Origin: Desulfovibrio desulfuricans DSM 642
GTDB lineage: Bacteria; Desulfobacterota; Desulfovibrionia; Desulfovibrionales; Desulfovibrionaceae
Direction of reading: 5' to 3'
DNA length: 64,000 bases
NCBI RefSeq assembly: GCF_000420465.1
Contig: NZ_ATUZ01000013.1
Location: 186,001 to 250,000 of the forward strand
Positions 8,881 to 17,308 of this stretch are shown one piece after another (positions within the stretch are counted from its first letter, which is position 1; each line of letters begins with the position of its first letter). The translations under genes were made by a program, and so were the position numbers. The notes beneath the pieces are model-generated. The model saw nothing but the letters and a program-made list of their open reading frames with translations. It ran no database searches and was not told the origin of the DNA.

Positions 8881-9795
8881 ATGCAGGAGCATGAACTTGT
8901 CGTTATCGGTGCTGGCCCTGCCGGAGCCAGCGCAGGCATATATGCCCGCAGGGCGGGCCTCAACGTGCTGCTGCTGGAAAGCGGCAATGGCGGCAGCCAG
9001 ATATGCAATACGCTTGATGTGGAAAACTGGCCCGGTCTGCCCAATGTGAGCGGGCCGGAACTGGACAAATCCTTTCGCGAGCATGCCGGACATCTGGGTT
9101 GCACCTTTGCCAGAGGCGACGTGCTCGGGCTGGAAGCGCAGGGCGACCGCCAGATTATCCACACCACCAGGGGCGACTATGCGGCGCAATCCGTCATCAT
9201 CGCCAGCGGCGCTACCCATCGGCGGCTTGGCTGCCCCGGTGAAGACACGCTGACCGGGGCGGGGGTGAGCTACTGCGCTGTTTGCGATGCGCCCTTTTAT
9301 GAAGGCGAGGCCGTGGCCGTTGTGGGCGGCGGTAATACAGCGGTGGAAGAAGCCCTTTATCTGACCCGCTTTGCCAGCAAGGTATATATTGTTCATCGGC
9401 GGGATGCCTTCAGGGCGGACAGCGTGCTGGCAGGCCGCGCCCTCGCCAGTGACAGGATTATTCCTGTCTGGAACAGCGCAGTGGCAAGCATCAACGGCAG
9501 CGAGATGGTCGAGGGCATGACCCTGCGCAATACGGCCAGCGGTGAATGCACCGGGCTTGAAGTGGCGGGTGTATTTGTATGCGTGGGCATTGAACCCAAT
9601 ACGGCATTTCTTGATGAGCGCTTTCAGCGCGCTGATGGCGGCTGGCTGGCTACGGATGCCCACCTGCGCACATCTGTTCCGGGTGTTTTTGCAGCGGGCG
9701 ACGTACGCGACACCCCTTTGCGCCAGATTGTCACGGCGGCGGCAGACGGTGCGTTGGCTGCCATTTCCGCCTATCACTGGCTGCAATCCCGCTAG
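8881..9795 (+). CDS. Thioredoxin reductase-like FAD/NAD(P) oxidoreductase
   Basis: This 304-residue flavoprotein has an N-terminal FAD-binding GAGPAGASAGIYARRAG, the redox-active pair CAVC (C132, C135) in the TrxB position, an NAD(P)-binding VVGGGNTAVEEA, and a C-terminal FAAGDVRDTPLRQIVTAAADGA. It most likely reduces the thioredoxin-like protein encoded 91 bp downstream. In the nucleotide-binding half the motif after GGGNTA is HRRDAFRA, as in classical NADPH-type TrxB (HRRxxxR). The ATG at 8881 gives the normal family N-terminus but has a weak ribosome binding site; an in-frame ATG at 8800 would add 27 residues. Confidence 0.9.
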   Translation: MQEHELVVIGAGPAGASAGIYARRAGLNVLLLESGNGGSQICNTLDVENWPGLPNVSGPELDKSFREHAGHLGCTFARGDVLGLEAQGDRQIIHTTRGDYAAQSVIIASGATHRRLGCPGEDTLTGAGVSYCAVCDAPFYEGEAVAVVGGGNTAVEEALYLTRFASKVYIVHRRDAFRADSVLAGRALASDRIIPVWNSAVASINGSEMVEGMTLRNTASGECTGLEVAGVFVCVGIEPNTAFLDERFQRADGGWLATDAHLRTSVPGVFAAGDVRDTPLRQIVTAAADGALAAISAYHWLQSR

Positions 9796-9886
9796 CGAAT
9801 TTCCAGCCTTGCGGCCCGCGTGGCCTTGGGCTGTGCAGTAAAAATAATCGCCATCTGCGGTACGGCAGATCGGCAAGGAGATTCCC

Positions 9887-10207
9887 ATGCTTGCAATAGA
9901 CAGAGACAGTTTTGAACAGGAAGTGCTGCAAAGCAGCGAGCCGGTAGTTGTGGAGTTTTGGGGCGAGCAGTGCTCCGTTTGCGTGGCCATGATGCCGGAA
10001 GTGGAAGAACTGGCAAAAAGTTTTGAGGGCCGGGTCAAGTTCTGCAAGATACCCATTGCCGGAAGTCGCAGGCTCTGCATTGAACTCAAAATCATGACCG
10101 TGCCTGTGTTCCTGTTCTACAAAAATGGCGAACTGGTTGACCGCGTCGCCAATCAGGATCTGAGCGTGGAAAACATCCGTGCCAAGGCGGAATCCCTGCT
10201 GAAATAG
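9887..10207 (+). CDS. Thioredoxin-like protein with atypical CSVC active site
   Basis: This 106-residue protein has a complete thioredoxin fold: VVVEFWGEQCSVC, the cis-Pro segment MTVPVFLFYKNGE, and a C-terminal helix. The usual WCGPC is replaced by QCSVC (C29, C32), and a further Cys occurs at FCKIPI and RRLCIEL. The changed dipeptide shifts redox potential in known variants, so it may be a dedicated partner for the reductase encoded upstream rather than the housekeeping thioredoxin (inference). The ribosome binding site AAGGAG lies six to seven bases before the ATG. Confidence 0.9.
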   Translation: MLAIDRDSFEQEVLQSSEPVVVEFWGEQCSVCVAMMPEVEELAKSFEGRVKFCKIPIAGSRRLCIELKIMTVPVFLFYKNGELVDRVANQDLSVENIRAKAESLLK

Positions 10208-10317
10208 CCTTAAAGGGCGGCGCAACGGTACTGGCTGAGTTTTCTCCCTGACCGCAGGCAGACCAAGGACAATACAAACTGACATGGGGCATAGTTGCGT
10301 TCGCTTACTGGGCGCAT

Positions 10318-11598
10318 ATGACCATGATGGATACTATGGATACCTACGCAAAATATCTCGAAATCCTGCGCGAAGAGCTGATCCCGGCCCAGGGCTGCAC
10401 CGAACCCATTGCCATTGCCTTTGCCGGAGCGCTGGCGGCAAAGGTTCTCGGAACCTTTCCAGACCGCCTGACAGTGGCTTGCAGCGGGAACATGATCAAG
10501 AACGCCAAGAGCGTTGTTGTGCCCAATTCCGGCGGGCAAAAGGGTATTGCCGTTGCTGCCGCGCTCGGCGCGGTGGGGGGCAACCCCGACTTGCAGTTGC
10601 AGGTGCTCACCCCGGTCACCCCGGCGGATGCGGAGCGCGCCCGTCAGCTTGTGGCGGCGGGATTCTGCACTGTGGAGCTGCTCAAAAGCATTGTTAACCT
10701 GCACATCCTGATAACTGCGGTGGCTGGCGAAAGCAGCGCCGTGGTGGAGATTGCCGAAGAGCACACCAATGTGGTGCGCGTTGAAAAAAACGGCAAAATT
10801 CTTCAGGGTGGGGAATACAAGCCTGATGTGCAGAGTCATGAAGAAAGCCGCGCTTTCATGAGCATCGCCGGAATTCTTGATTTTGCCGAAAACTGCAATA
10901 TCGACGATGTGCGCGATATTCTGGACAAGCAGATTCTGTGCAACAGCAATATTGCCGTTGAAGGCCTGAGCCACCAGTACTCCATGGGTGTTGGCCGCTC
11001 CCTGCTTGATTCGCGCGGCAGCGATGTGCGCACCCGGGCCACGGCGGTGGCAGCCGCTGGCTCCGATGCCCGCATGGGAGGCAGCGATCTGCCGGTTATC
11101 ATCAATTCCGGCAGCGGCAATCAGGGCATCACGGTTTCGCTGCCGGTCATTGAATACGCCCGCGAACTGGGCCTGCCGGACGAAAAGCTTTACCGGGCGC
11201 TGCTCATCAGCAATCTTGTGGCCATACACAACAAGTCGGGCATTGGCAGGCTTTCGGCCTACTGCGGGGCTGTCAGCGCCGCCTGCGGCAGCGGGGCGGC
11301 CATTACCTGGATGCACGGCGGCAGCTTTCAGCAGATTGCCGACACCATCATCAACACCCTGGTCAATGTGTCGGGCATTGTGTGCGATGGCGCAAAAAGC
11401 TCGTGCGCGGCCAAGATTTCATCGGCGGTGGATGCCGCCATCACTGCCCACGATCTCTCCATGCAGGGCAAGGTTTTTCCCGCTGGCGAGGGCATTGTGA
11501 AGGGCGATGTGGAAGAAACCATCCGCGGTGTTTCCCGTCTGGCCCGCGAGGGCATGCGCGAAACGGATATTGAAGTGCTGCATATCATGATTGATTAG
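10318..11598 (+). CDS. L-cysteine desulfidase family protein (CyuA/UPF0597)
   Basis: This 426-residue protein matches the UPF0597/CyuA family, whose characterised members use a [4Fe-4S] cluster to convert L-cysteine to sulfide, ammonia and pyruvate. Conserved features are IPAQGCTEPIAIAFA near the N-terminus, SGNMIKNAKSVVVPNSGG, IINSGSGNQGI, AYCGAVSAACGSGAA, and VCDGAKSSCAAKI late in the chain. The Cys residues in the first and last two motifs are candidate cluster ligands. The ATG at 10318 lacks a clear ribosome binding site; ATGs at 10324 and 10336 are alternatives. Products would include 2-aminoacrylate-type intermediates handled by RidA. Confidence 0.9.
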   Translation: MTMMDTMDTYAKYLEILREELIPAQGCTEPIAIAFAGALAAKVLGTFPDRLTVACSGNMIKNAKSVVVPNSGGQKGIAVAAALGAVGGNPDLQLQVLTPVTPADAERARQLVAAGFCTVELLKSIVNLHILITAVAGESSAVVEIAEEHTNVVRVEKNGKILQGGEYKPDVQSHEESRAFMSIAGILDFAENCNIDDVRDILDKQILCNSNIAVEGLSHQYSMGVGRSLLDSRGSDVRTRATAVAAAGSDARMGGSDLPVIINSGSGNQGITVSLPVIEYARELGLPDEKLYRALLISNLVAIHNKSGIGRLSAYCGAVSAACGSGAAITWMHGGSFQQIADTIINTLVNVSGIVCDGAKSSCAAKISSAVDAAITAHDLSMQGKVFPAGEGIVKGDVEETIRGVSRLAREGMRETDIEVLHIMID

Positions 11599-12090
11599 GC
11601 GGCAGGCCTGCGTCTGGTTCTGGGCCTGCGCCTGATCTACAGACGTGCCGTTTTTGCTGCGCCATTGCCGCGCCTGCCGGGTTTTGGCCTGACAGGCGCG
11701 CTTGCTTTTGTGGTGGCAGCAGATCGCAGTTCTGCGCAGGGCGCGTCTTTGCTGGAGCGCGAGGCCACTTGAAAAACAATCCGCTAACGGATAGGCTCAT
11801 ATATTACACGAGCGCCCAGTGCATTGGCGAGTCTGGCGGGCCTGCGGGCCTCTCTGTCTGACCAAAGGCTTCCTCTGTACGCCGTGCGCGGCAAACCGCA
11901 TATGTCTGCGGGCTGCCAGCACAGGGCACCCGTTTATCCGCCTGACGGAGCTGCCGTTTTGGCGGCGCAAACCCTTGGCCTGCATGGCCGGGTTTGTCAT
12001 CAATCCAGCGCGCCCATTTGGCGCGCGCTTCGCCCCGCGTTATCTCAAACGCCGCAGGGCCGGAAGCGTCACCAAATTTTGAGGAGCATC
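11599..12090. other. Intergenic region with several hairpins before ettA
   Basis: This is a 492-bp stretch without a convincing gene; reading through it in frame with ettA gives a composition unlike a protein. It holds GCAGGCC/GGCCTGC (11602-11629), a terminator-like hairpin CGCGCCTG/CAGGCGCG (11669-11700) followed by CTTGCTTTTG, a compound hairpin CAAACCC/GGGTTTG with inner GGCC/GGCC (11968-11996), and GCGCGCC/GGCGCGC (12008-12026). The last two could form an ettA leader structure or a small RNA. Confidence 0.5.
11669..11710 (+). terminator. Probable terminator after the cysteine desulfidase gene
   Basis: An 8-bp GC-rich stem (11669-11676 / 11693-11700) is followed by the T-rich CTTGCTTTTG, 70 bp past the stop codon. 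Confidence 0.5.
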
Positions 12091-13773
12091 ATGAGTAACG
12101 AACCGGACAAGATTATTTATTCCATGATCCGCGTCACCAAGCGTCATGGCCAGAAGGAAGTGCTGAAAGACATTTCTCTTTCGTACTTTTACGGGGCCAA
12201 AATCGGCGTGCTTGGTCTGAACGGCGCGGGTAAATCCAGCCTGTTGCGCATTCTGGCGGGCGTGGATCAGGCCTTTGACGGCAAGACCGTGCTGGCCCCG
12301 GGCTACACCATCGGCTATCTGGAACAGGAGCCGCTCAAGGACGAAACCCGTACCGTGCGCGAAGTGGTTGAAGACGGAGTGAGCGACCTCACCGCCATTG
12401 CCCGCGAATTTGAAGAGATCAATGCCAAGTTCGCCGAGCCCATGGAAGCGGACGAGATGGACGCCCTCATCGCCCGTCAGGCCGAAGTGCAGGAACTCAT
12501 GGACGCCAAGAACGTCTGGGATCTGGATTCGCGCCTTGAAATGGCCATGGACGCCCTGCGTTGCCCCCCCGGCGACATGCCCGTTGCCCAGATTTCGGGC
12601 GGCGAGCGCCGCCGCGTGGCCCTGTGCCGCCTGCTGCTGGAATCGCCCGACATTCTGCTGCTTGACGAACCCACCAACCACCTTGACGCCGAATCGGTGG
12701 CATGGCTGGAACGCTTCCTTTCCACCTTCCCCGGTACGGTTATTGCCGTTACCCATGACCGCTACTTCCTCGACAATGTGGCGGGCTGGATTCTGGAACT
12801 GGACCGTGGCCGGGGCATTCCGTGGAAGGGCAACTATTCTTCCTGGCTGGAGCAGAAGCAGAAGCGCCTCGCCAACGAAGAAAGAACCGAAGCCGACCGC
12901 CAGAAGACCCTGCAACGCGAACTGGAGTGGGTGCGTATGTCGCCCAAGGGGCGTCACGCCAAGGGCAAGGCGCGCCTTAACGCCTACGAAGCCATGCTCT
13001 CGCACGAGAGTGAAAAGCGCGCGGCTGATCTGGAAATCTACATTCCGCCGGGGCAGCGCCTTGGCAAGGTTGTCTTTGAGCTTGAGGGCGTCAGCAAGGG
13101 CATGGGCGACAGGGAACTGATGGAAAACGTCAACGCCATCATCCCCCCCGGCGCCATTGTGGGCATTATCGGCCCCAACGGCGCGGGCAAGACCACCCTG
13201 TTCAAGATGCTTGTGGGGCAGGAAAAGCCCGACACCGGCACGCTCAAGGTGGGCGAAACAGTGCAGTTTGCCCATGTGGATCAGGGCCGCGAATCGCTCA
13301 CGCCCGGCAAGACCGTGTACGAGATCATCAGCGACGGTGCTGAAACCATCAAGCTGGGCGGGCGCGAAGTCAACGCCCGCGCCTACTGCACGCGCTTCAA
13401 CTTCCACGGTGCTGACCAGCAGAAGAAGGTGGACGTGCTTTCGGGCGGTGAACGCAACCGTGTACACCTGGCCTGCATGCTCAAGTCTGGCGCAAACGTG
13501 CTGCTGCTTGACGAACCCACCAACGATATTGACGTAAACACCATGCGCGCCCTTGAAGACGCGCTGGACAATTTTGCTGGTTGCGTGCTGGTCATCAGCC
13601 ATGACCGCTGGTTCCTCGATCGCGTGGCCACGCACATCATGGCCTTTGAAGGCGATTCCAGCGTGGTGTTTTATGAAGGCAACTATACGGACTACGAAGA
13701 AGACCGTAAAAAGCGGCTCGGCAAGGATGCCGACACGCCGCACCGCATCAAGTACCGCAAACTGACGCGTTAG
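12091..13773 (+). CDS. ettA: Energy-dependent translational throttle protein EttA (ABC-F ATPase)
   Basis: This 560-residue ABC-F protein has two nucleotide-binding domains and no membrane segments. Walker A motifs are GLNGAGKSS and GPNGAGKTT, signatures ISGGERRRVALCRLLL and LSGGERNRVHLA, and Walker B LLLDEPTNHLD and LLLDEPTNDID. The interdomain linker (EWVRMSPKGRHAKGKARLNAYE) is characteristic of EttA, which binds the ribosomal E site and gates the first elongation cycle in response to ATP/ADP. The start at 12091 has GAGGAGCATC upstream. The total length is close to that of E. coli EttA (555). It is a housekeeping gene with its own terminator. Confidence 0.96.
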   Translation: MSNEPDKIIYSMIRVTKRHGQKEVLKDISLSYFYGAKIGVLGLNGAGKSSLLRILAGVDQAFDGKTVLAPGYTIGYLEQEPLKDETRTVREVVEDGVSDLTAIAREFEEINAKFAEPMEADEMDALIARQAEVQELMDAKNVWDLDSRLEMAMDALRCPPGDMPVAQISGGERRRVALCRLLLESPDILLLDEPTNHLDAESVAWLERFLSTFPGTVIAVTHDRYFLDNVAGWILELDRGRGIPWKGNYSSWLEQKQKRLANEERTEADRQKTLQRELEWVRMSPKGRHAKGKARLNAYEAMLSHESEKRAADLEIYIPPGQRLGKVVFELEGVSKGMGDRELMENVNAIIPPGAIVGIIGPNGAGKTTLFKMLVGQEKPDTGTLKVGETVQFAHVDQGRESLTPGKTVYEIISDGAETIKLGGREVNARAYCTRFNFHGADQQKKVDVLSGGERNRVHLACMLKSGANVLLLDEPTNDIDVNTMRALEDALDNFAGCVLVISHDRWFLDRVATHIMAFEGDSSVVFYEGNYTDYEEDRKKRLGKDADTPHRIKYRKLTR

Positions 13774-13779
13774 CCGCCC

Positions 13780-13815
13780 GCCGCCGCGCCGTATCTTGCG
13801 GCGCGGCGGCTTTGT
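13780..13815 (+). terminator. Terminator of ettA
   Basis: An 11-bp GC stem (13780-13790 / 13800-13810) with a 9-nt loop is followed by TTTGT, just past the ettA stop. Confidence 0.7.
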
Positions 13816-13841
13816 ATGCGGCGGTTTTCGCCGGAGGGCCA

Positions 13842-15437
13842 ATGTCGTACACCGTCCTTTCTCCCCTGCGTTTTTTTCTTTCCGGTCTTGGCATTTGCCG
13901 CAAATCTGCCAGTGGGCGGCATGTGCTGCCTGCTCTGATGCTATGCTTTTTGAGTGGCTTGTTCCCTTTCTGCGCGCAGGCCGCAGCCTTGCCCAACACG
14001 CCAGCAGCGCCGCAGGCCGCGCGTCTCACGCCTTCCGGCGGGTTGCTTGAGGTGGAGCAGCAGGCAGCTGTGGTTTCCGCCGATGGCGCAAGTCAGGTGC
14101 GCGTGGTGCTGCCCGCCGGGGCCGAAAATTTTCAGATATCCATACCGGGCCATACCATCGTACGCTGGGCATTTTTGCCCCAAACACTCGATCAGGGCGG
14201 CAATCTTGCCAAACTGCGCGAAGAGTGCCAGCACGCGTTGATGACCCTTGCGGGCAAGCTTGATGCCGTAAAGGCCCAGCTGGCCCTGTGGGAAGGCGCG
14301 CCCGCCGAGGGCAGTTTTCAGGATATGACCCAGCGCGAAAAGCGCGTGGCCGAGGTAGTGCCGGCCCTCAGCTACGAAAAAGCTGATCTGGAGCGCCGTC
14401 TGGCCCTGCTGAAGCAGGAATTGCAGCAGTTGCCGCCAAGCCCCGAGCTTGGGCAGACAGTGCTGATCACCCTGCAAAAGCCGGTGTCCGCTGCCACGCT
14501 GCCTGTGCGTTACAGCTATACGCTGCGCAATTGCGGCTGGCGGCCTGCCTATGTTTTTGACGTACAGCCCGACAAGGGCGATGCCGTGAGCGTGCGCTTT
14601 ATGGCCGAGGTGTGGCAGTTTTCCGGCATGGACTGGACAGATACGCGCCTGACGCTTGTTTCCCGTGGGCAAGGCCCGCGTGAACCCATGCCTTTGCCGC
14701 ACTGGGTGATTGATTCACAGCCTCAGCCCGTGGCCCAGCCCCTTGCCAAGTCGGCCCCGCGCATGCTGATGGCAGCGGATGCCGCCATGCCCGAAGCTGC
14801 CCCCGCCGCGCCAGTGGAGGCCGACACCAGCGGCATGTACGCCGCCTGGACGCCCGGAGAAAAGGGCTTGCCCGAAGGCCGCTCGCGCCTGCTGGTGCTG
14901 GCGGATGAATGGAAGGCTCCCTTGCAGTGGCTGGCGCGTCCCTCCGTGGGCGACAGCCGCGTGTGGCTCATGGCGCGTCACACCCTGCCCGAGGGGCAGG
15001 CCTGGCCTGACGGGCAGGCCGAATTCAGCGTGGACGGGCAGAGCGTGGGCATGGGGCAGTTCCGCCCCAAGGGCAACGAGGTTACGCTCTACTTTGGCGC
15101 GGATCCGCGCGTGCAGGTCAATGCCGTTGCCGATCTGCGCCAGCGCGGCGAAAAGGGCTTTATCGGCAAGAGCCGTACCTGGACATGGGGCTGGACGTAC
15201 ACCGTGCGCAACACACGCGACAGGGCCGTGACCGTACGCCTTGAACGGCCCATGCCCATGCTGGTGGATCAGGGCGTTACCGTGACCTACCGCGACAAGC
15301 CGCAGGCCCAGCAGGATGCCAAGGAACATCTGCTGTTCTGGAATGTGGATGCGCCAGCGGGCGGCAAGGCCGAGGTCAAGCATGAGCTGACCATCACCTC
15401 GCCTGTGGAGATTGAGTTGAATCCCGATGCGCCCTAG
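13842..15437 (+). CDS. Exported DUF4139 domain protein
   Basis: This 531-residue protein has a long N-terminal signal segment (hydrophobic from about residue 23 to 45, ending FPFCAQAAA) and a region rich in charged helices (about residues 115-200) that is probably coiled coil. A C-terminal DUF4139 beta domain follows: YTLRNCGWRPAYVFDVQPDKG, then VWQFSGMDWTDTRLTL, and finally the TWTWGWTYTVRNTRDRAVTVRLERPMP-like strand (described here in parts). It is a periplasmic or surface protein of unknown role, related to the MuiA group. The start at 13842 is fixed by CGGAGGG seven bases upstream. Confidence 0.85.
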   Translation: MSYTVLSPLRFFLSGLGICRKSASGRHVLPALMLCFLSGLFPFCAQAAALPNTPAAPQAARLTPSGGLLEVEQQAAVVSADGASQVRVVLPAGAENFQISIPGHTIVRWAFLPQTLDQGGNLAKLREECQHALMTLAGKLDAVKAQLALWEGAPAEGSFQDMTQREKRVAEVVPALSYEKADLERRLALLKQELQQLPPSPELGQTVLITLQKPVSAATLPVRYSYTLRNCGWRPAYVFDVQPDKGDAVSVRFMAEVWQFSGMDWTDTRLTLVSRGQGPREPMPLPHWVIDSQPQPVAQPLAKSAPRMLMAADAAMPEAAPAAPVEADTSGMYAAWTPGEKGLPEGRSRLLVLADEWKAPLQWLARPSVGDSRVWLMARHTLPEGQAWPDGQAEFSVDGQSVGMGQFRPKGNEVTLYFGADPRVQVNAVADLRQRGEKGFIGKSRTWTWGWTYTVRNTRDRAVTVRLERPMPMLVDQGVTVTYRDKPQAQQDAKEHLLFWNVDAPAGGKAEVKHELTITSPVEIELNPDAP

Positions 15438-15536
15438 TTTTCGGAGGCGGTAAGGTGCGTTACGGGGGCGGATTCCTTCCCCGCAAGCCCGAGTTCGTCG
15501 AACCATTATCCTGAGATATATCTGCCTGATACAATG

Positions 15537-15565
15537 AAAGCCCGCGTTGCAATGACGCGGGCTTT
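15537..15565. terminator. Bidirectional terminator
   Basis: A perfect 11-bp stem, AAAGCCCGCGT / ACGCGGGCTTT, with a 7-nt loop lies between two convergent genes, so it can serve both strands. Confidence 0.85.
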
Positions 15566-15585
15566 CTGCCTTTGTTACGGCATGC

Positions 15586-16299
15586 TCAGGCAAACAGGGG
15601 CCGTAGCGTCAGCCAGAGGGCAATACTGGCAAGCGTCAGCCCTGCCAGCCCTTCAATAAGCGGAATACGTTTTTCCAGCGCCCGCTGCGCGCCGGGCAGC
15701 GATATGGCGGCGGCAAGGGCGGCATCCCAGGCAAAGACCAGCAGGGTCATCCACACTCCGGCAAAGGCCTGCTGCGGCAGGGTGGCGGAGGGGCCGAGGA
15801 TGACAGTCATAAGCGTGAGGTAAAAAACCGCGTTTTTGGGATTGAGCAGGGCAGAGCCAAGTCCCGTGAGCAATTGTCTGCCGGGAGAGAGGGGGCTTGC
15901 ATGGCCTGTGGCGAGGCTGCCTGTCTGGTTATGTGAAGGTTGGCTTGGCGCGTGCTGGTCTGGTGTGGGCTGGTCTGGCGAGGGCTTGCTGTTGGCGGCC
16001 TCCCGGCTGGCCCGCAGTAGCAAAAAGCCCAGCCATGCCAGATAGGCCGCGCCCGCAAGCTCCAGCACCCGGTACAGGGCGGGCATCTGCCGCATGACCG
16101 ACCAGCCGGAAACCGCCAGGCAGATATACAGGGCATTGCCCAGGGCGATGCCAAGGCAGATAAGCAGCGAGCCGCGCAGCCGATGCCGCACGGCATGCCC
16201 AATAATAAGGAAAAAATCCGGGCCGGGGCTGAGCAGGGCAAGAAAGTGCGCCAGAGCCAGCGCGGGAAAAGCAGCGGGGATCAGTGTGGAAACAGACAT
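15586..16299 (-). CDS. LysE/RhtB family amino-acid exporter
   Basis: This 237-residue membrane protein has about six hydrophobic segments. The N-terminal signature LALLSPGPDFFLIIGHAVRHRLRG is that of LysE/RhtB exporters (quoted only to identify it). A hydrophilic Ser/Pro/Gln/His-rich insertion with repeats (near residues 117-152) separates the halves and is longer than usual. The start at 16299 has GGAGG seven bases upstream. The AraC-type regulator gene lies 27 bp upstream on the same strand, so an amino-acid-responsive efflux unit is likely. Confidence 0.9.
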   Translation of the reverse strand: MSVSTLIPAAFPALALAHFLALLSPGPDFFLIIGHAVRHRLRGSLLICLGIALGNALYICLAVSGWSVMRQMPALYRVLELAGAAYLAWLGFLLLRASREAANSKPSPDQPTPDQHAPSQPSHNQTGSLATGHASPLSPGRQLLTGLGSALLNPKNAVFYLTLMTVILGPSATLPQQAFAGVWMTLLVFAWDAALAAAISLPGAQRALEKRIPLIEGLAGLTLASIALWLTLRPLFA

Positions 16300-16326
16300 G
16301 GGTGGCCTCCTTGCGGACAGCACACC

Positions 16327-17214
16327 CTATTTTTGTTTGCGCGTATTGTACGAATGTGACCGTCCCCGTTGATAACAGCCGGGCGTGACAGAATAAAACT
16401 TAACAAACATGCGGTGAAAGTGGCTTTGATCGGCATAGCCTGCCGCAAGGGCCGCATCTGCAATGCTCTTGCCCTGACGCAGCATGGCGCGGGCCTTTTC
16501 CAGCCGCAGGCAGTGCAGCCACGCCTTGGGCGGCAAGCCTGCGGTGCGGCGGAATGCGCGCGAAAAGCTCTCGCGCCGCAGGCCAGCCCTGCGGGCCAAA
16601 GATGTAACGGGCGCATGGTCTGTGGCAGGCGGGCCGTTTTCACCTGCCATGGACGCGATGTCGGCGGGCAGCAGAATGTTTGCGGCGGCAAGGGGATAGT
16701 CCATCTTTTTGCCAACAGGTTCCGCACTGTTGGCGAGGCAACCGTATTCCCATTGAAGCTGCCTGAAAAGCGCTGCAAAACGTATTTCCGCATCATCCGC
16801 GCCTTTGCAAAAAGCCTCCATGGCGGCAATCCCCTGCTGAAAAAGCGCCGGGTCGCGCACAACGGGCATTGTTACTTCGTACGCTTCGGCAATGCCCAAG
16901 GGGCAGCAGATGCTGCGCGCAAACCATGCCGCGTCAAAATAGGCCATAAGGTAGCTGCGCGCCTTGCCGTGCAGAGGATTGCAACTGTGCGGCAGGCCGG
17001 GGGCAATCAGGGCGATGTCTCCCTTGAGTGCCTCGTGTGCTTGCCCCATGAGCGTAAAGCAGGTGCCGCTCTCAAGAATAAGGCCGAAAGAAAAAGCTGA
17101 ATGGAAGTGCTCGGCGTAGGGCAGGGTACTTTGCAGCGTGGTGCGCACCTCAAGATACGGATATTTGTCCGGAGAAATGAAGGTTTGCTGTGGGGCAGAA
17201 GGGCGGGGAGGCAT
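16327..17214 (-). CDS. AraC family transcriptional regulator
   Basis: This 295-residue protein has an N-terminal cupin-like ligand domain (LPYAEHFHSAFSFGLI, GDIALIAPGLPHSCNP) of the AraC-binding type. The C-terminal double HTH comprises SLARRAGLRRESFSRAFRR and IADAALAAGYADQSHFHRMF, ending in the family consensus SVTPGCYQRG. This is the layout of AraC regulators that sit next to LysE exporters, and the exporter gene follows by 27 bp. Probable role: sensing an amino acid or related metabolite and activating efflux. Confidence 0.93.
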   Translation of the reverse strand: MPPRPSAPQQTFISPDKYPYLEVRTTLQSTLPYAEHFHSAFSFGLILESGTCFTLMGQAHEALKGDIALIAPGLPHSCNPLHGKARSYLMAYFDAAWFARSICCPLGIAEAYEVTMPVVRDPALFQQGIAAMEAFCKGADDAEIRFAALFRQLQWEYGCLANSAEPVGKKMDYPLAAANILLPADIASMAGENGPPATDHAPVTSLARRAGLRRESFSRAFRRTAGLPPKAWLHCLRLEKARAMLRQGKSIADAALAAGYADQSHFHRMFVKFYSVTPGCYQRGRSHSYNTRKQK

Positions 17215-17308
17215 GGCTTTTCACCGTTTGCAGTTGATGTGCCTGCAAGTGTAGTCACAGCCATGCGGCATGGCAAGCGGGTGCCGCCCTGGGCAGACGG
17301 GCAGGGGG

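Noticed and set aside
11824..12090. Upstream extension of ettA by 89 codons
   Set aside because: EttA proteins start near MSNEPDKIIYSM, and GAGGAG lies directly before 12091. The extension is Arg/Pro/Ala-rich and unlike the family.
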